Counted from the first letter of the stretch, positions 45,936 through 57,018 are shown. The stretch is DNA of 64,000 bases from Clostridium sp. (GCF_018372875.1 NZ_JAHAIF010000005.1:37791-101790); one strand, 5' to 3'. The notes: generated by a model from the sequence alone, not told the origin. Translations and numbers: made by a program.

Positions 45936-48683
45936 ATGACTAAGGATAATAGATATGAAGAAATATATCATTTCATATTAGAAACAACTAAATTACAAAG
46001 AGAGAATAATGAAAGAATAGGTGTAACAACAAATGAGGTGGCAGAGGGAATTGGTATAAAGAGAACTAATGCAAGTAGTGAGTTAAACAAACTTGTAAGA
46101 GATGGGTTAATAAAGAAAGAAGAAGGAAGGCCTGTAGTATATAAATGTATTGAGGATGATGAAGAAGTTGAAGTCATAAGTAGAAATGAAGTTGATGCAT
46201 TTAATAAGTTTATTGGTTGCGAGGGAAGTTTAAAGAAGCCAATAAAGCAGGCAAAAGCGGCTATTAGTTATCCGCCAAGAGGACTTCACACCTTATTACT
46301 TGGTCCAACAGGTGTTGGTAAAACAATGTTTGCAGAAAAAATGTATGAGTATGCTAAAGAGAAGGGACAATTAAATGAAGATGCCCCTTTTGTTACTTTA
46401 AATTGTGCAGATTATAGTAATAATCCTCAGCTTTTACTATCACAGCTTTTTGGATATGTAAAGGGAGCCTTTACTGGAGCTAATAAAGATTATTCTGGGC
46501 TTGTTGAGTCTGCAGATAATGGAATATTATTTTTAGATGAAGTACATAGATTACCGCCAGAGGGACAAGAAACTCTATTTTATCTAATGGATAAAGGAGT
46601 CTTTTCTCCGGTAGGATCAACGGAGAGAAAGCATGTAGATGTTCTTATTATTTGTGCAACTACAGCTAGGAAAGAGGATTCATTATTAGATACATTCACA
46701 AGAAGAATTCCTATGTCTATAAAGATACCTTCATTAAAGGAGAGAAGTAAAAAAGAGCGATTTAAAATAGCTCAAGCTTTTATTGAGGAAGAGGCTAGTA
46801 GGATAAAGAAAGAAATAGTTGTTAATAATGCTGTTTTAAAAAATCTTTTAAACTATGAGTGCTTAGGGAATATAGGTCAACTGAAAAGTGATATAAAGCT
46901 AATATGTGCTAATGCTTTTTTAGATGCTATTCATTTAAATAGAGATAAGGTTGAAATTGAGGTTATACACCTTCCAGATCATATAAGAAAGTATGGTATT
47001 TATGAAAATGATTTCGAAAGTGAGATAGAAGTTATAGTAGGAAAAAATGATTTCTTAGTGTTCACTGGTGATGGAGAAGGAAAGATAGGCCATTCTAAAA
47101 ATAAGATTAAGTATGAGTCTTTTTATGACAAGATAGAAAAAAGATTAAAGGATTTAAGTACGAAATATGATAATCAGGATGATATTGATACAATAATTAG
47201 GTTTGAGATTAATGGACAATTTAAAAATTATATAGAAGGTGTAAATAATAATATTGAACTTGAGAAAGTAGTTAGTAAGAAAAGTATTATGTATATGGAA
47301 ACTCTATTAGCATTGGCTGAAAAGGAGCTATGCAAAAAGTTTTCTAAAAAAGTCTTTTATGGACTTTGTATGCACTTTGATTCAAGCATAAAAAGACTGG
47401 GTGAAAATAAAACTGTAGTAAATAAGAATCTTCTTAATGTGATAGAAAATCATCATAGAGAGTTTGAGTTAGTTAGAAACTTTATAAAAGGAATTGAAGG
47501 AGAGTTAGAGGTTAGGGTACCTCTTGATGAGATAGCTTTTATAGCAATGTTCTTATGTATAGATGCAATTGAGAGTGATCTTAAGAACCAATTACCTAAG
47601 GTAATAATAAGCATGCATGGAAAGAGTACAGCATCATCTATGGCGGAAACGGTGAATTCTTTATTAGGAATAGATACCGTACAAGCTTATGATATGGAGC
47701 TTGATAAAGATTCGAGAATTTGCTATGAGGAATTAAAGGAAGTAGTAAGAAAAAATAGTAATGACGCTGGAGTTCTATTATTGGTAGATATGGGATCATT
47801 AATTATGTTTGGTGATTTAATTGAAGAGGAACTTTTAGTTAAGGTAAGGGTAATAGATTGTGTGACAACAATTACAGCGTTAGAGGTTGCAAGACATGCT
47901 GAGTTTGAAAGAGATATTGATGTTATATATAATTCTATTTTAAATAAGCAAAGAATGACCTTAATGGGTAATAGGTATAAGGATGAAACTAAAACTAAAA
48001 AAGAAAATATAATTATTGCAGCTTGTACTACTGGTGAAGGAAGTGCTCAAAAGATTAAGAAATTAATAGAGGATAATATAGATATCTCAGGAACCAATAC
48101 TGAAATAATTACAGCAGCAATTACAAGTCATGAAAACATAAGTAATATTATAGGTAAGCTAGGCAAGGATAAAAATATAATAGCTGTTGTAGGAAGTATT
48201 GATCCAATGTTATATGGTGTACCATTCATATCTATAACAGATTTAATTATGCTAAATAAATATGGTGAACTTGAGAAGATGATAAAAACAACTGTAGTAC
48301 AGAAAAAGGTTGAAGAAAATGAGGATTTAAATTTAATAATTGAACAGGTGTTTAATAAGCTAAAAGATAAAATTAATGGATTTAATATAGATGTATTTAA
48401 AAAGGACTTTGGAGTTTTCAAAAGATGGATAGAAAGTGAATTAAGCTATCAGTTTGATAAAGATACATTAATAGCTGTAGTATTCCACTTGTTAGCAACA
48501 ACAGAGAATTTAGTTTTAAAGAGAAAGTGTAAGGAGCATAAAAATAAAGAATATCTATTGATTTATTATGCAAATGAAATAAAGCAGATTAAGTATGCAC
48601 TTAAGAATATAGAGGACACCTTAGAAATTGAGTTTAAATTAGATGAGCTTTGCTATATACTTACCATACTGTATAAATTATAG
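45936..48683 (+). CDS. LevR-family PRD-containing sigma-54 activator
   Basis: A 915-residue activator: winged helix (about 1-70), AAA+ domain (about 90-330), PRD1 (about 430-525), EIIA-Man-like domain (ISMHGKSTASS, His near 561), EIIB-like segment (AACTTGEGSA, about 695) and PRD2 (about 810-870). All working parts of a sigma-54 activator are intact: Walker A GPTGVGKT (123-130), GAFTGA (177-182), Walker B LFLDE (198-202) and TRRIP. It would bind upstream of 48793, hydrolyse ATP and open the sigma-54 promoter there, under control of PTS phosphorylation. AAAGGAGA precedes the ATG. Paralogue of 24299, which has lost these residues. Confidence 0.93.
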   Translation: MTKDNRYEEIYHFILETTKLQRENNERIGVTTNEVAEGIGIKRTNASSELNKLVRDGLIKKEEGRPVVYKCIEDDEEVEVISRNEVDAFNKFIGCEGSLKKPIKQAKAAISYPPRGLHTLLLGPTGVGKTMFAEKMYEYAKEKGQLNEDAPFVTLNCADYSNNPQLLLSQLFGYVKGAFTGANKDYSGLVESADNGILFLDEVHRLPPEGQETLFYLMDKGVFSPVGSTERKHVDVLIICATTARKEDSLLDTFTRRIPMSIKIPSLKERSKKERFKIAQAFIEEEASRIKKEIVVNNAVLKNLLNYECLGNIGQLKSDIKLICANAFLDAIHLNRDKVEIEVIHLPDHIRKYGIYENDFESEIEVIVGKNDFLVFTGDGEGKIGHSKNKIKYESFYDKIEKRLKDLSTKYDNQDDIDTIIRFEINGQFKNYIEGVNNNIELEKVVSKKSIMYMETLLALAEKELCKKFSKKVFYGLCMHFDSSIKRLGENKTVVNKNLLNVIENHHREFELVRNFIKGIEGELEVRVPLDEIAFIAMFLCIDAIESDLKNQLPKVIISMHGKSTASSMAETVNSLLGIDTVQAYDMELDKDSRICYEELKEVVRKNSNDAGVLLLVDMGSLIMFGDLIEEELLVKVRVIDCVTTITALEVARHAEFERDIDVIYNSILNKQRMTLMGNRYKDETKTKKENIIIAACTTGEGSAQKIKKLIEDNIDISGTNTEIITAAITSHENISNIIGKLGKDKNIIAVVGSIDPMLYGVPFISITDLIMLNKYGELEKMIKTTVVQKKVEENEDLNLIIEQVFNKLKDKINGFNIDVFKKDFGVFKRWIESELSYQFDKDTLIAVVFHLLATTENLVLKRKCKEHKNKEYLLIYYANEIKQIKYALKNIEDTLEIEFKLDELCYILTILYKL

Positions 48684-48754
48684 AGAGATTTAAAAAGTGG
48701 TGTATGAAATGAATGCTAGTGTATAATTTTAAAATTAAAATAGTGTATAAAAAA

Positions 48755-48778
48755 GGAGGGGGGAGCCCTCCTTTTTTA
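48755..48778 (+). terminator. Terminator of the activator gene
   Basis: GGAGGG-GGGAG-CCCTCC followed by six T, ending 15 bases before the sigma-54 promoter. Confidence 0.88.
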
Positions 48779-48792
48779 TAGTTTTTTCATTT

Positions 48793-48808
48793 TGGCATGG
48801 AACTTGCT
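48793..48808 (+). promoter_or_regulatory. Sigma-54 (-24/-12) promoter of the second PTS operon
   Basis: TGGCAT-GGAAC-TTGCT: GG at 48794-48795 and GC at 48806-48807 with exactly ten bases between, matching the TGGCAC-N5-TTGCA consensus at nearly all positions. It lies 44 bases before the IIB start codon and next to a GAFTGA-type activator gene. Confidence 0.93.
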
Positions 48809-48851
48809 TTGAATTAATGGTGAGAAAAATATTTATATAGGAGAGATATAT

Positions 48852-49163
48852 ATGACAAAAATTATCTTAGCATGTGCAGCTGGAATGTCCACATCACTAT
48901 TAGTAAATAAAATGAAGGAGGTAGCAGAGGCAGAAAATATTGAAGCTTCAATAAAAGCTATTCCAGAAGCAGAGATATCACAACATTTAAATGAATGTGA
49001 TGTTATATTACTTGGACCACAAGTAAAGTTTATGCTTGATGAAATTAGAGCAATAGCTGCTCCTCAAAATATTCCAGTAGAGGTTGTTCCAATGCAACAT
49101 TATGGAATGATGAATGGAAAGGCAGTTTTAGAATTAGCTTTAAGTTTAAAGGGAGGTAATTAA
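48852..49163 (+). CDS. PTS lactose/cellobiose-family IIB component (second system)
   Basis: A 103-residue IIB with phospho-Cys8 in IILACAAGMSTSLLVNKM and the usual DVILLGPQVKFML. First gene behind the sigma-54 promoter; GGAGAG before the ATG. It phosphorylates the sugar brought in by the IIC encoded three bases later. Confidence 0.93.
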   Translation: MTKIILACAAGMSTSLLVNKMKEVAEAENIEASIKAIPEAEISQHLNECDVILLGPQVKFMLDEIRAIAAPQNIPVEVVPMQHYGMMNGKAVLELALSLKGGN

Positions 49164-49165
49164 TA

Positions 49166-50485
49166 ATGAAAAAAATCATGGATTATATGGAAAGAAAGGT
49201 AATGCCTATAGCTAATAAAATTGGTAACCAAGTACATATCAGAGCAATATCAGCTGGTATGGTTAGCTTAGTAGGAATTATTATACTTGCTTCAATTGCT
49301 ACATTAGTTCAAAATTTACAAGTGGAATCATATCAAAACTTTATTACTAATACAGAAGCAGGACAAGTAATTTGGAATATAACACAAAATATTTGGTGGG
49401 GATGTCTTGCTATGTATGGGCTATTTGTTTGTGCAACAGTTGGACAATCACTTTGGAAAAACTATGGTCATAATGGACTTGATGGTTTATGTGTAGCATT
49501 AGCTTCATATTTTGTATTAATTCCATGGATGGCACAAGTTCCAAATGGAAAAGAAGCATCAATTAAAGCTTTTGGATTCATTAATTATACTAATTTTAGT
49601 GCAGATTCATTGTTTGCTTGTATGATTATAGCTCTTGCATCAGTTGAAATGCTTCATAGATTATCAAATGTTAAAGCATTTAAGATTAAGATGCCAGATG
49701 TAGTTCCAACAGCAGTAAGTGATTCATTCTCAAAATTAATACCAACTATGTTAACAGTTATTATATTTGCGGTAATATCATATTTAATTATGAGATTTGC
49801 TGATGGTAAATCATTTAATCAATTAATAACAATAGCTATAACAAAGCCACTACAAGGATTTAGTGATAATTTAATAACGGCTATAGTAGCACCATTTGTT
49901 GTATCATTCTTATGGTTCTTTGGAATTCATGGTTCAAATATTATGGGACCAATACTTGCAGCTGTTTTAGCACCACTTGGAATGTCAAATATTGAAATGT
50001 ATGCTCAAGGTGTTACTGATTGGTCTCAATATAATGTGTTAACTTATCAATTTATATCCTCATTTGTTAATATGGGTGGAGCAGCATGTACAATAGCTTT
50101 AATAGTTGCTATGTTTATTACAAATAGAAGGAGACATAAAGTATTATTATCTCTTGCAGGTCCTACAGGTGCATTTAATATAAACGAACCAATAATATTT
50201 GGATTCCCAATAGTTTTAAATCCATATTTATTTATACCGTTCGTAATAGGACCATCAATTATTAGTGCAATTTCATATTTAGCAATCAAATTCCAATTAG
50301 TTCACCCAGTTGTAGCATCAGTTCCTTGGACAACACCTCCAATATTAAATGGATTCTTAGCAACAGGTATGCATTGGACCGGAGCAGCATTATCAGTAGT
50401 TAATATAGTAGTTGTTGTATTACTATATATACCATTCTTAAAGTTAATAGAAAGAAATGAAGAAAAACAATTATTAAATAAATAA
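49166..50485 (+). CDS. PTS lactose/cellobiose-family IIC permease (second system)
   Basis: A 439-residue membrane permease with about ten hydrophobic segments. Landmarks are FLWFFGIHGSNIMG (about 248-261) and NINEPIIFGFPIVLNP (about 336-351). GGGAGG lies in the 3' end of IIB. AGA is used for nearly all arginines, as in the chromosomal flanks and unlike the island IIC at 16282, so this operon looks resident. Sugar not identifiable; a beta-linked glucoside or amino-sugar disaccharide is likely. Confidence 0.93.
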   Translation: MKKIMDYMERKVMPIANKIGNQVHIRAISAGMVSLVGIIILASIATLVQNLQVESYQNFITNTEAGQVIWNITQNIWWGCLAMYGLFVCATVGQSLWKNYGHNGLDGLCVALASYFVLIPWMAQVPNGKEASIKAFGFINYTNFSADSLFACMIIALASVEMLHRLSNVKAFKIKMPDVVPTAVSDSFSKLIPTMLTVIIFAVISYLIMRFADGKSFNQLITIAITKPLQGFSDNLITAIVAPFVVSFLWFFGIHGSNIMGPILAAVLAPLGMSNIEMYAQGVTDWSQYNVLTYQFISSFVNMGGAACTIALIVAMFITNRRRHKVLLSLAGPTGAFNINEPIIFGFPIVLNPYLFIPFVIGPSIISAISYLAIKFQLVHPVVASVPWTTPPILNGFLATGMHWTGAALSVVNIVVVVLLYIPFLKLIERNEEKQLLNK

Positions 50486-50510
50486 CAACATTCATTAGAA
50501 AGGAGATCAT

Positions 50511-51599
50511 ATGGGAATAGGAATTAGTATATATCCATTAAATAGTACTGTTGAAGAAAATAAAGCTTATATAGAAAAAGCAGCAAAACTTGGATACAGT
50601 AGAGTATTTACTTCTATGCTAGAATTAGATAGCGATAAGGAAAAAGCTTTAAATCAAGTTGAAAAATATAGGGAATTGTTAAATCTTTCAAAGGATTTAG
50701 GAATGAGAGTGTTTATAGATATAAATCCAGAAGTCCTTAAGATAATAGATATAAATCCTATGGATTTAAAATTCTTTAAAGATTTAGGAGCAACTGGACT
50801 TAGGTTAGATGGAATGTTTAATGGATTCTATGAATCAATGGTTACGTTTAATAAATTTGATTTAGATATTGAAATAAATGGCTCCTTTGATAGTGGATAT
50901 GTTAATAATATTATAGATATAGGATGTAAGAGGGGGAAGCTTATGACTTGTCACAACTTCTACCCTGAAAAAGATACAGGTTTAGGATTAGAGTATTTTA
51001 AGGCTTGTCATAGGAGACATAAGTCTTTAGGATTGCATACAGCTGCGTTTGTTGATGCAACTAAAGGAGGAAGGCTAGGGCCATGGTTATCTAATGATGG
51101 CTTATGTACTTTAGAAAAGCATAGAGGAATAGATATAACGGTTCAAGCGCAAGAATTGTTTGCCTTAGGAATAGATGATGTAATAATAGGTAATGCTTTT
51201 GCAACAGATGAAGAGTTAGAGTCGCTTGCAAAGCTTGATGAAGATGTTATATCTTTAAAAGTTACTATAGAAAAAGTTTCAGAGGTAGAGAAGTCAATAT
51301 TTAATAAGGTGCTTCAAAACAGATGGGATTATAGTGAGTCTGTAATAAGACATACAATGGGAAGAAAAGAATTTAAGGATAAAGAAATAGAATCAACAAC
51401 TAAAGAAGATAGAATTGTTCCTATAGGAACTGTCTTAATTAATAATAATGATTATTTTAATTATAAAGGAGAGGTACTTGTAGCCTGCAAGAATATTACG
51501 TTAGATAATAGAAGAAATGTAATAGCAACTGTATGCAACTCTCACATAGAATTACTAAAGTATATAAAATCAGGGAAAAAGTTTAAGTTGGAGGAATAG
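50511..51599 (+). CDS. MupG/DUF871-family phosphoglycosidase (second system)
   Basis: A 362-residue DUF871 protein; GIGISIYPLNSTVEEN, VFTSMLELD, FIDINPEVL, LRLDGMFNG, CHNFYPE and DDVIIGNAFATD parallel the island copy at 17661. The barrel is followed by a C-terminal domain (about 250-362). The length is near that of Staphylococcus MupG (about 351). Its presence beside a PTS and a GH1 gene in both systems suggests it cleaves a second phosphorylated sugar form entering by the same PTS. AAAGGAG precedes the ATG. Confidence 0.82.
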   Translation: MGIGISIYPLNSTVEENKAYIEKAAKLGYSRVFTSMLELDSDKEKALNQVEKYRELLNLSKDLGMRVFIDINPEVLKIIDINPMDLKFFKDLGATGLRLDGMFNGFYESMVTFNKFDLDIEINGSFDSGYVNNIIDIGCKRGKLMTCHNFYPEKDTGLGLEYFKACHRRHKSLGLHTAAFVDATKGGRLGPWLSNDGLCTLEKHRGIDITVQAQELFALGIDDVIIGNAFATDEELESLAKLDEDVISLKVTIEKVSEVEKSIFNKVLQNRWDYSESVIRHTMGRKEFKDKEIESTTKEDRIVPIGTVLINNNDYFNYKGEVLVACKNITLDNRRNVIATVCNSHIELLKYIKSGKKFKLEE

Positions 51600-51600
51600 T

Positions 51601-53314
<1,714 letters not shown>

Positions 53315-53324
53315 AACTAATATT

Positions 53325-53377
53325 ATATATAGAAAGAAGTAGAATTTACAGTGTAAATTCTACTTCTTTCTATATAT
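53325..53377 (+). terminator. 53-base perfect palindrome after the second PTS operon
   Basis: 26-base perfect arms (53325-53350 and 53352-53377) around a single G, with core GAAGTAGAATTTACA. It probably ends the PTS operon transcript, although there is no pure T-run after it; the stem itself ends CTTCTTTCT. It would also work toward the minus strand. Confidence 0.65.
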
Positions 53378-53498
53378 GTCTATGTGAAAAGTGATATTAA
53401 TAAGAAGTTAAAAATGAAATTATAATTTAGATTTGCTAGTAAGGATAATTATGGTAAAATGTATACAAACATTGGAATTTATAGAGGCTGGTGAGAAT

Positions 53499-54128
53499 AT
53501 GGAGAAACAAGAGGTGAACTCAAATAAAAAGTTTTGGAATAGATTTGCTAGTAAATATGATCTTATAATAAAAAAAGATGAACAAGCTTATGAAGAGATG
53601 ATTAAGCTTATTAGGAGAGATGTAAATTCTAAAATGGAAATGTTAGAGCTTGCAACAGGTACAGGATTAATTGCTTTAAGAATAGCAGATAAAGTGAAGT
53701 ATTTGGAGGCTACTGATTTTTCTGAAGAAATGATAAAAGAAGCAAAACAAAAGGAGAGACCAGATAATCTTAATTTTTCAGTAGAGGATGCATGTGATTT
53801 GCCTTATGGTTCTAAAACCTTTGATTGTGTACTTATATCTAATGCACTTCATATAATGCCAAAGCCTGAAGAAGCACTTAGTAATATTAAAAGAGTATTA
53901 AAGGATGATGGCATTTTAATAGCACCAACCTTTGCACATAAGAGTAGTATAAAATCTAAAGTACTATCTAAACTTATGTCTATTGTAGGTTTTAAGGCTT
54001 ATAGCAAATGGACAACTGATGAATATATTAAGTTTATAAAAAGTAATGGTTTTAAAATAAAGAAAAGCAAAAAAATAAAAGGAACTTTTGAATTAGCATA
54101 TGTTGTAGCAATTAAAGAATCTAGGTAA
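53499..54128 (+). CDS. Class I SAM-dependent methyltransferase
   Basis: A 209-residue methyltransferase of the UbiE/Methyltransf_11 kind: KKFWNRFASKYDLII start, motif I LELATGTGLIALRIA (about 50-64), ATDFSEEMIKEAK and a VLISNALHIMPKPEEAL loop. Substrate unknown. ATG 53499 follows GGTGAG; earlier in-frame ATGs at 53433 and 53451 would add an unusual N-terminus. It ends inside a terminator that also precedes truA. Confidence 0.85.
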   Translation: MEKQEVNSNKKFWNRFASKYDLIIKKDEQAYEEMIKLIRRDVNSKMEMLELATGTGLIALRIADKVKYLEATDFSEEMIKEAKQKERPDNLNFSVEDACDLPYGSKTFDCVLISNALHIMPKPEEALSNIKRVLKDDGILIAPTFAHKSSIKSKVLSKLMSIVGFKAYSKWTTDEYIKFIKSNGFKIKKSKKIKGTFELAYVVAIKESR

Positions 54129-54150
54129 AATAGTATCTAGATTCTTTTTT
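54117..54150 (+). terminator. Terminator overlapping the methyltransferase stop
   Basis: AGAATCTAG, 14-base loop, CTAGATTCT, then TTTTT. It begins inside the last codons of the gene. Confidence 0.82.
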
Positions 54151-54165
54151 CTTTAGGAGGAAAAT

Positions 54166-54918
54166 ATGAGAAACATAAAAATGTTATTACAATATGATGG
54201 AACAAGATATAAGGGATGGCAAAAGCAGAATCAAAAAGGTAGCACTGTTGTAACAATACAAGGAAAAATTGAAAATGTTTTAAATAAAATGACAGGAGAG
54301 GAAATAGAAGTAATAGGCTGTGGAAGAACAGATTCTGGGGTTCATGCAGATAATTATGTGGCAAACTTCTTTACTAATTCAACTATGACTTTAGAGGAAA
54401 TGATGAAATACCTTGAGGAATATTTACCAGATGATATTGTGGTTAAAGAACTTAAGATAGCAAGTGATAGGTTCCACTCTAGGTTAAATGTAAAGGGAAA
54501 AACCTATGTATATTCAATTCAAAATACAAATTATCAAGATGTATTTTCTAGGAGATTTGCTTATCATATAAAAGAAGAATTAGATGTAGAAAGTATGAGA
54601 GAAGGCTCAAAGCACCTTATAGGCACTCATGATTTTAAGAGCTTTACTAATTTAAAAGTAAAGAATGGTAAAAAATCTACTATAAGAACTATAAGGAATA
54701 TAGAAATAATAAATAATAATGGATTGGTTCAAATAGAGGTAAGTGGCAATGGATTCCTATTAAATATGGTAAGAATAATTGTTGGTACATTAGTAGAGGT
54801 TGGACTTCATAAAAGAAAGCCAGAGGATATTAAAGAAATACTAGAGTCTAAGAATAGAGAAAATTCAGGATTAAAAGTTCCAGGGAAAGGATTAATGCTT
54901 AAAAACTTAGAATATTAG
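54166..54918 (+). CDS. truA: tRNA pseudouridine synthase A
   Basis: A 250-residue TruA that makes pseudouridine at positions 38-40 of tRNA anticodon arms. The catalytic Asp56 is in [25 protein letters not shown] and the C-terminal [16 protein letters not shown] are family-typical. TAGGAGG precedes the ATG. Transcribed just after a terminator. Clostridia often carry more than one truA; whether this is the ribosomal-cluster copy cannot be said, but no ribosomal protein genes are near, so it may be the second one. Confidence 0.94.
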   Translation: MRNIKMLLQYDGTRYKGWQKQNQKGSTVVTIQGKIENVLNKMTGEEIEVIGCGRTDSGVHADNYVANFFTNSTMTLEEMMKYLEEYLPDDIVVKELKIASDRFHSRLNVKGKTYVYSIQNTNYQDVFSRRFAYHIKEELDVESMREGSKHLIGTHDFKSFTNLKVKNGKKSTIRTIRNIEIINNNGLVQIEVSGNGFLLNMVRIIVGTLVEVGLHKRKPEDIKEILESKNRENSGLKVPGKGLMLKNLEY

Positions 54919-54971
54919 TTCAAAAGTATTGACTTATTTTAAGTAAAATAATAGTATAAAGTAAGAAAATT

Positions 54972-55125
54972 TGTTAGGTGAGGCTCCTATAAAGATAGAT
55001 GCTGCTGCCCAGAAAAATCGAGAGATTCCAATGGGTTAACAATAATTATCGCCAAGGTAATTTTTAATGTAGCTGACAAGAAAATGTCAAAGCTTTATAG
55101 TGCTAAAGCTCTACAATTAAATTGT
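54972..55125 (+). ncRNA. M-box (ykoK) magnesium riboswitch
   Basis: The conserved core TGTTAGGTGAGGCTCCTAT, then GATGCTGCTGCCCAGAAA, then CCAATGGGTTAACAATAA matches the M-box aptamer, which folds when Mg2+ is high and stops expression of Mg2+ transporters. Distal GTCAAAGCTTTATAGTGCTAAAGCTC follows in the aptamer's 3' part. It sits in front of mgtE with its own expression terminator at 55137. Confidence 0.93.
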
Positions 55126-55136
55126 GTTATATTTTA

Positions 55137-55169
55137 AGACTTTTTAACGTAGGGTTAAAAGGTCTTTTT
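55137..55169 (+). terminator. Riboswitch expression-platform terminator
   Basis: AAGACTTTTTAAC-GTAG-GGTTAAAAGGTCTTTTT. It would form when Mg2+ is bound and end the transcript before mgtE. Confidence 0.88.
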
Positions 55170-55197
55170 ATATTTATAAAATAAGGTGGTGAATCAA

Positions 55198-55302
55198 ATG
55201 GAATCTGATGCCAGTAGAAGTATAAAAGTTAAGACGGAAAACAAAATAAAGGATGAGGATGAAGTTTGTTCGCCTTGTAGGATGCTTTATCCTCTTATGT
55301 AA
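55198..55302 (+). CDS. Small ORF (34 aa) between the M-box and mgtE
   Basis: A 34-codon frame with AAGGTGGTG seven to ten bases before ATG 55198. The peptide begins MESDASRSIKVKTEN, is charged in the middle and ends with CSPCRMLYPLM. Its TAA (55300-55302) overlaps the AAGGAGGAG ribosome site of mgtE (start 55315), so the two are likely translationally coupled. The last third can also fold as a hairpin (GAGGATGAAG with CTTTATCCTC), which would be opened by translating ribosomes. I know no named family. It may be a leader peptide or a small regulator of MgtE. Confidence 0.6.
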   Translation: MESDASRSIKVKTENKIKDEDEVCSPCRMLYPLM

Positions 55303-55314
55303 GGAGGAGTTATA

Positions 55315-56658
55315 ATGAAGGAAGAATTAAATGAAAAAGATTTATTAGAAAGATTACTAAATTATACTCAGGAGGAGCTAGAAAAGAAGATTGAGGATAT
55401 TCATCCTGCTGATGTATTAGATTTACTTCATGATAACGAAGAGTATTTCTCTAAGATATTAAAAAGATTACCGGATTGGTTTATTGCAGCTATTCTTGAG
55501 GAAGAAGAGGATGAAGAAAAGTATGAAATTTTAAAGAAGTTTTCTGAAAGTGAGCAAAAGAAGATTTTAGGTGAAATGTCATCTGATGAGTTAACAGATC
55601 TTGTTGGAGTTTTAGATGAAAAAGAAACTAGAGATGTTTTAAAGAAAATAAATGAAGAAGATAGAAAAGATGTTTATAAGCTTCTTTCATATGATCCAGA
55701 TACAGCTGGTGGTATTATGGCAACTGAGTTTATATCAATAAGAGAAAATAAAACTATTGAAAAAACTCTAAAGTATTTACAAAAGGAAGCTCCAGATGCT
55801 GAATCTGCATATTATCTTTATGTTATTAATAAGGAAAATGTCTTAAAAGGTGTAGTCTCTTTAAGAGATATAGTATGTAATGACTTTAACACAAAGATAT
55901 CTGAAATTACAAATACTAATGTAATTTCAGTTCCTTACTATATGGACCAAGAAGAAGTGGCTAGCAAGTTTGAAAAGTATGGATTTATGACAATGCCAGT
56001 TGTAGATGAAAATAATAAGATTTTAGGAATAGTAACTGTAGATGATATAGTTGAGGTTATGCAGGAGGAAACTACAGAAGATATACATCGTCTTGGAGGT
56101 GTAGATGAAGAGGAAAAGGTAGATGGTTCTCTTAGAAACTCTATAAAAAGTAGATTACCATGGCTTATAGTAAATTTAATTACTGCAATTCTTGCAGCTT
56201 CTGTAGTAGGAGCTTTTGAAGGAACAATAAGTCAAGTTGTAACTCTTGCAACATTTATGCCTATTGTAGCAGGAATGGGAGGGAACGCAGGAACTCAATC
56301 CTTAACAATAGTAGTTCGTGGTATTGCATTAGGTGAATTAGATAAAGATAATGGAATGAGAATTTTTATAAAAGAGCTATTAGTGGGGCTTACAACAGGA
56401 GTAGTTATTGGATCAATTATAGCAGTTTTAGGCTTTATATGGGAAAGAAATATTGTATTTGGTATTGTAATTGGAGTTGCAATGATATTAAATATGATGG
56501 TAGCAACAATGTCAGGTTTTATAGTTCCAGTAATATTAAAGAAGCTTAAGATAGATCCTGCACTAGCATCAGCAGTTTTTGTAACAACAGTTACAGATGT
56601 TTTAGGATTTTTCTTCTTCCTTGGACTTGCGACTATGTTTATTAATTATTTAATATAG
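55315..56658 (+). CDS. mgtE: Magnesium transporter MgtE
   Basis: A 447-residue Mg2+ channel. N-terminal cytoplasmic superhelical domain (about 1-130, HPADVLDLLHD), two CBS domains (about 135-255, MPVVDENNKILGIVTVDDI) and five C-terminal membrane helices with the pore motif PIVAGMGGNAGTQSL and a VTDVLGFFFFLG end. The CBS region senses cytosolic Mg2+ and closes the pore. Expression is controlled by the upstream M-box. AAGGAGGAG precedes the ATG. A small gene follows 22 bases later. Confidence 0.97.
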   Translation: MKEELNEKDLLERLLNYTQEELEKKIEDIHPADVLDLLHDNEEYFSKILKRLPDWFIAAILEEEEDEEKYEILKKFSESEQKKILGEMSSDELTDLVGVLDEKETRDVLKKINEEDRKDVYKLLSYDPDTAGGIMATEFISIRENKTIEKTLKYLQKEAPDAESAYYLYVINKENVLKGVVSLRDIVCNDFNTKISEITNTNVISVPYYMDQEEVASKFEKYGFMTMPVVDENNKILGIVTVDDIVEVMQEETTEDIHRLGGVDEEEKVDGSLRNSIKSRLPWLIVNLITAILAASVVGAFEGTISQVVTLATFMPIVAGMGGNAGTQSLTIVVRGIALGELDKDNGMRIFIKELLVGLTTGVVIGSIIAVLGFIWERNIVFGIVIGVAMILNMMVATMSGFIVPVILKKLKIDPALASAVFVTTVTDVLGFFFFLGLATMFINYLI

Positions 56659-56680
56659 TTTAGATAAATGGAGGGATTTT

Positions 56681-56983
56681 ATGGAGTGGTATTGTGCAGT
56701 ATGGAATAGTGATAAGGTAAGTAATGTAATGGGAGCCCAGTTTTTATATGAGCAGTTATGCCAAGGTGAAGATTCTCTAGTTGGAGATATTGAAATAATA
56801 GAGGAGTTTTTTGAAGATTTAATATCTAAGGGAGAAAAGTTAGATATAAATAAGGGGAAAGGTTTTATAATTATTGGATGTTTACTTGAAGATGCAGAAA
56901 AGATTGATAATCTGATTAAGGGATTAGCTAAACAACATGGATTATCTTATTATGAACCACAAAATATGACTTATATTTTTTAA
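56681..56983 (+). CDS. Hypothetical protein co-transcribed with mgtE
   Basis: An acidic 100-residue soluble protein I do not recognise (MEWYCAVWNSDKV, IEIIEEFFEDL, ending YYEPQNMTYIF). No membrane segment or known motif. GGAGGG precedes the ATG. Being 22 bases after mgtE with no terminator between, it should also be under M-box control. Confidence 0.65.
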   Translation: MEWYCAVWNSDKVSNVMGAQFLYEQLCQGEDSLVGDIEIIEEFFEDLISKGEKLDINKGKGFIIIGCLLEDAEKIDNLIKGLAKQHGLSYYEPQNMTYIF

Positions 56984-56989
56984 AGTAAA

Positions 56990-57018
56990 GGACAGGATAT
57001 CTATAAGATATCTTGTCC
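56990..57018. terminator. Shared bidirectional terminator
   Basis: GGACAGGATATC, 5-base centre, GATATCTTGTCC, then GTTTTC on the plus strand. It lies between the convergent small gene and HTH gene; the HTH stop codon is inside the stem. Confidence 0.65.
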
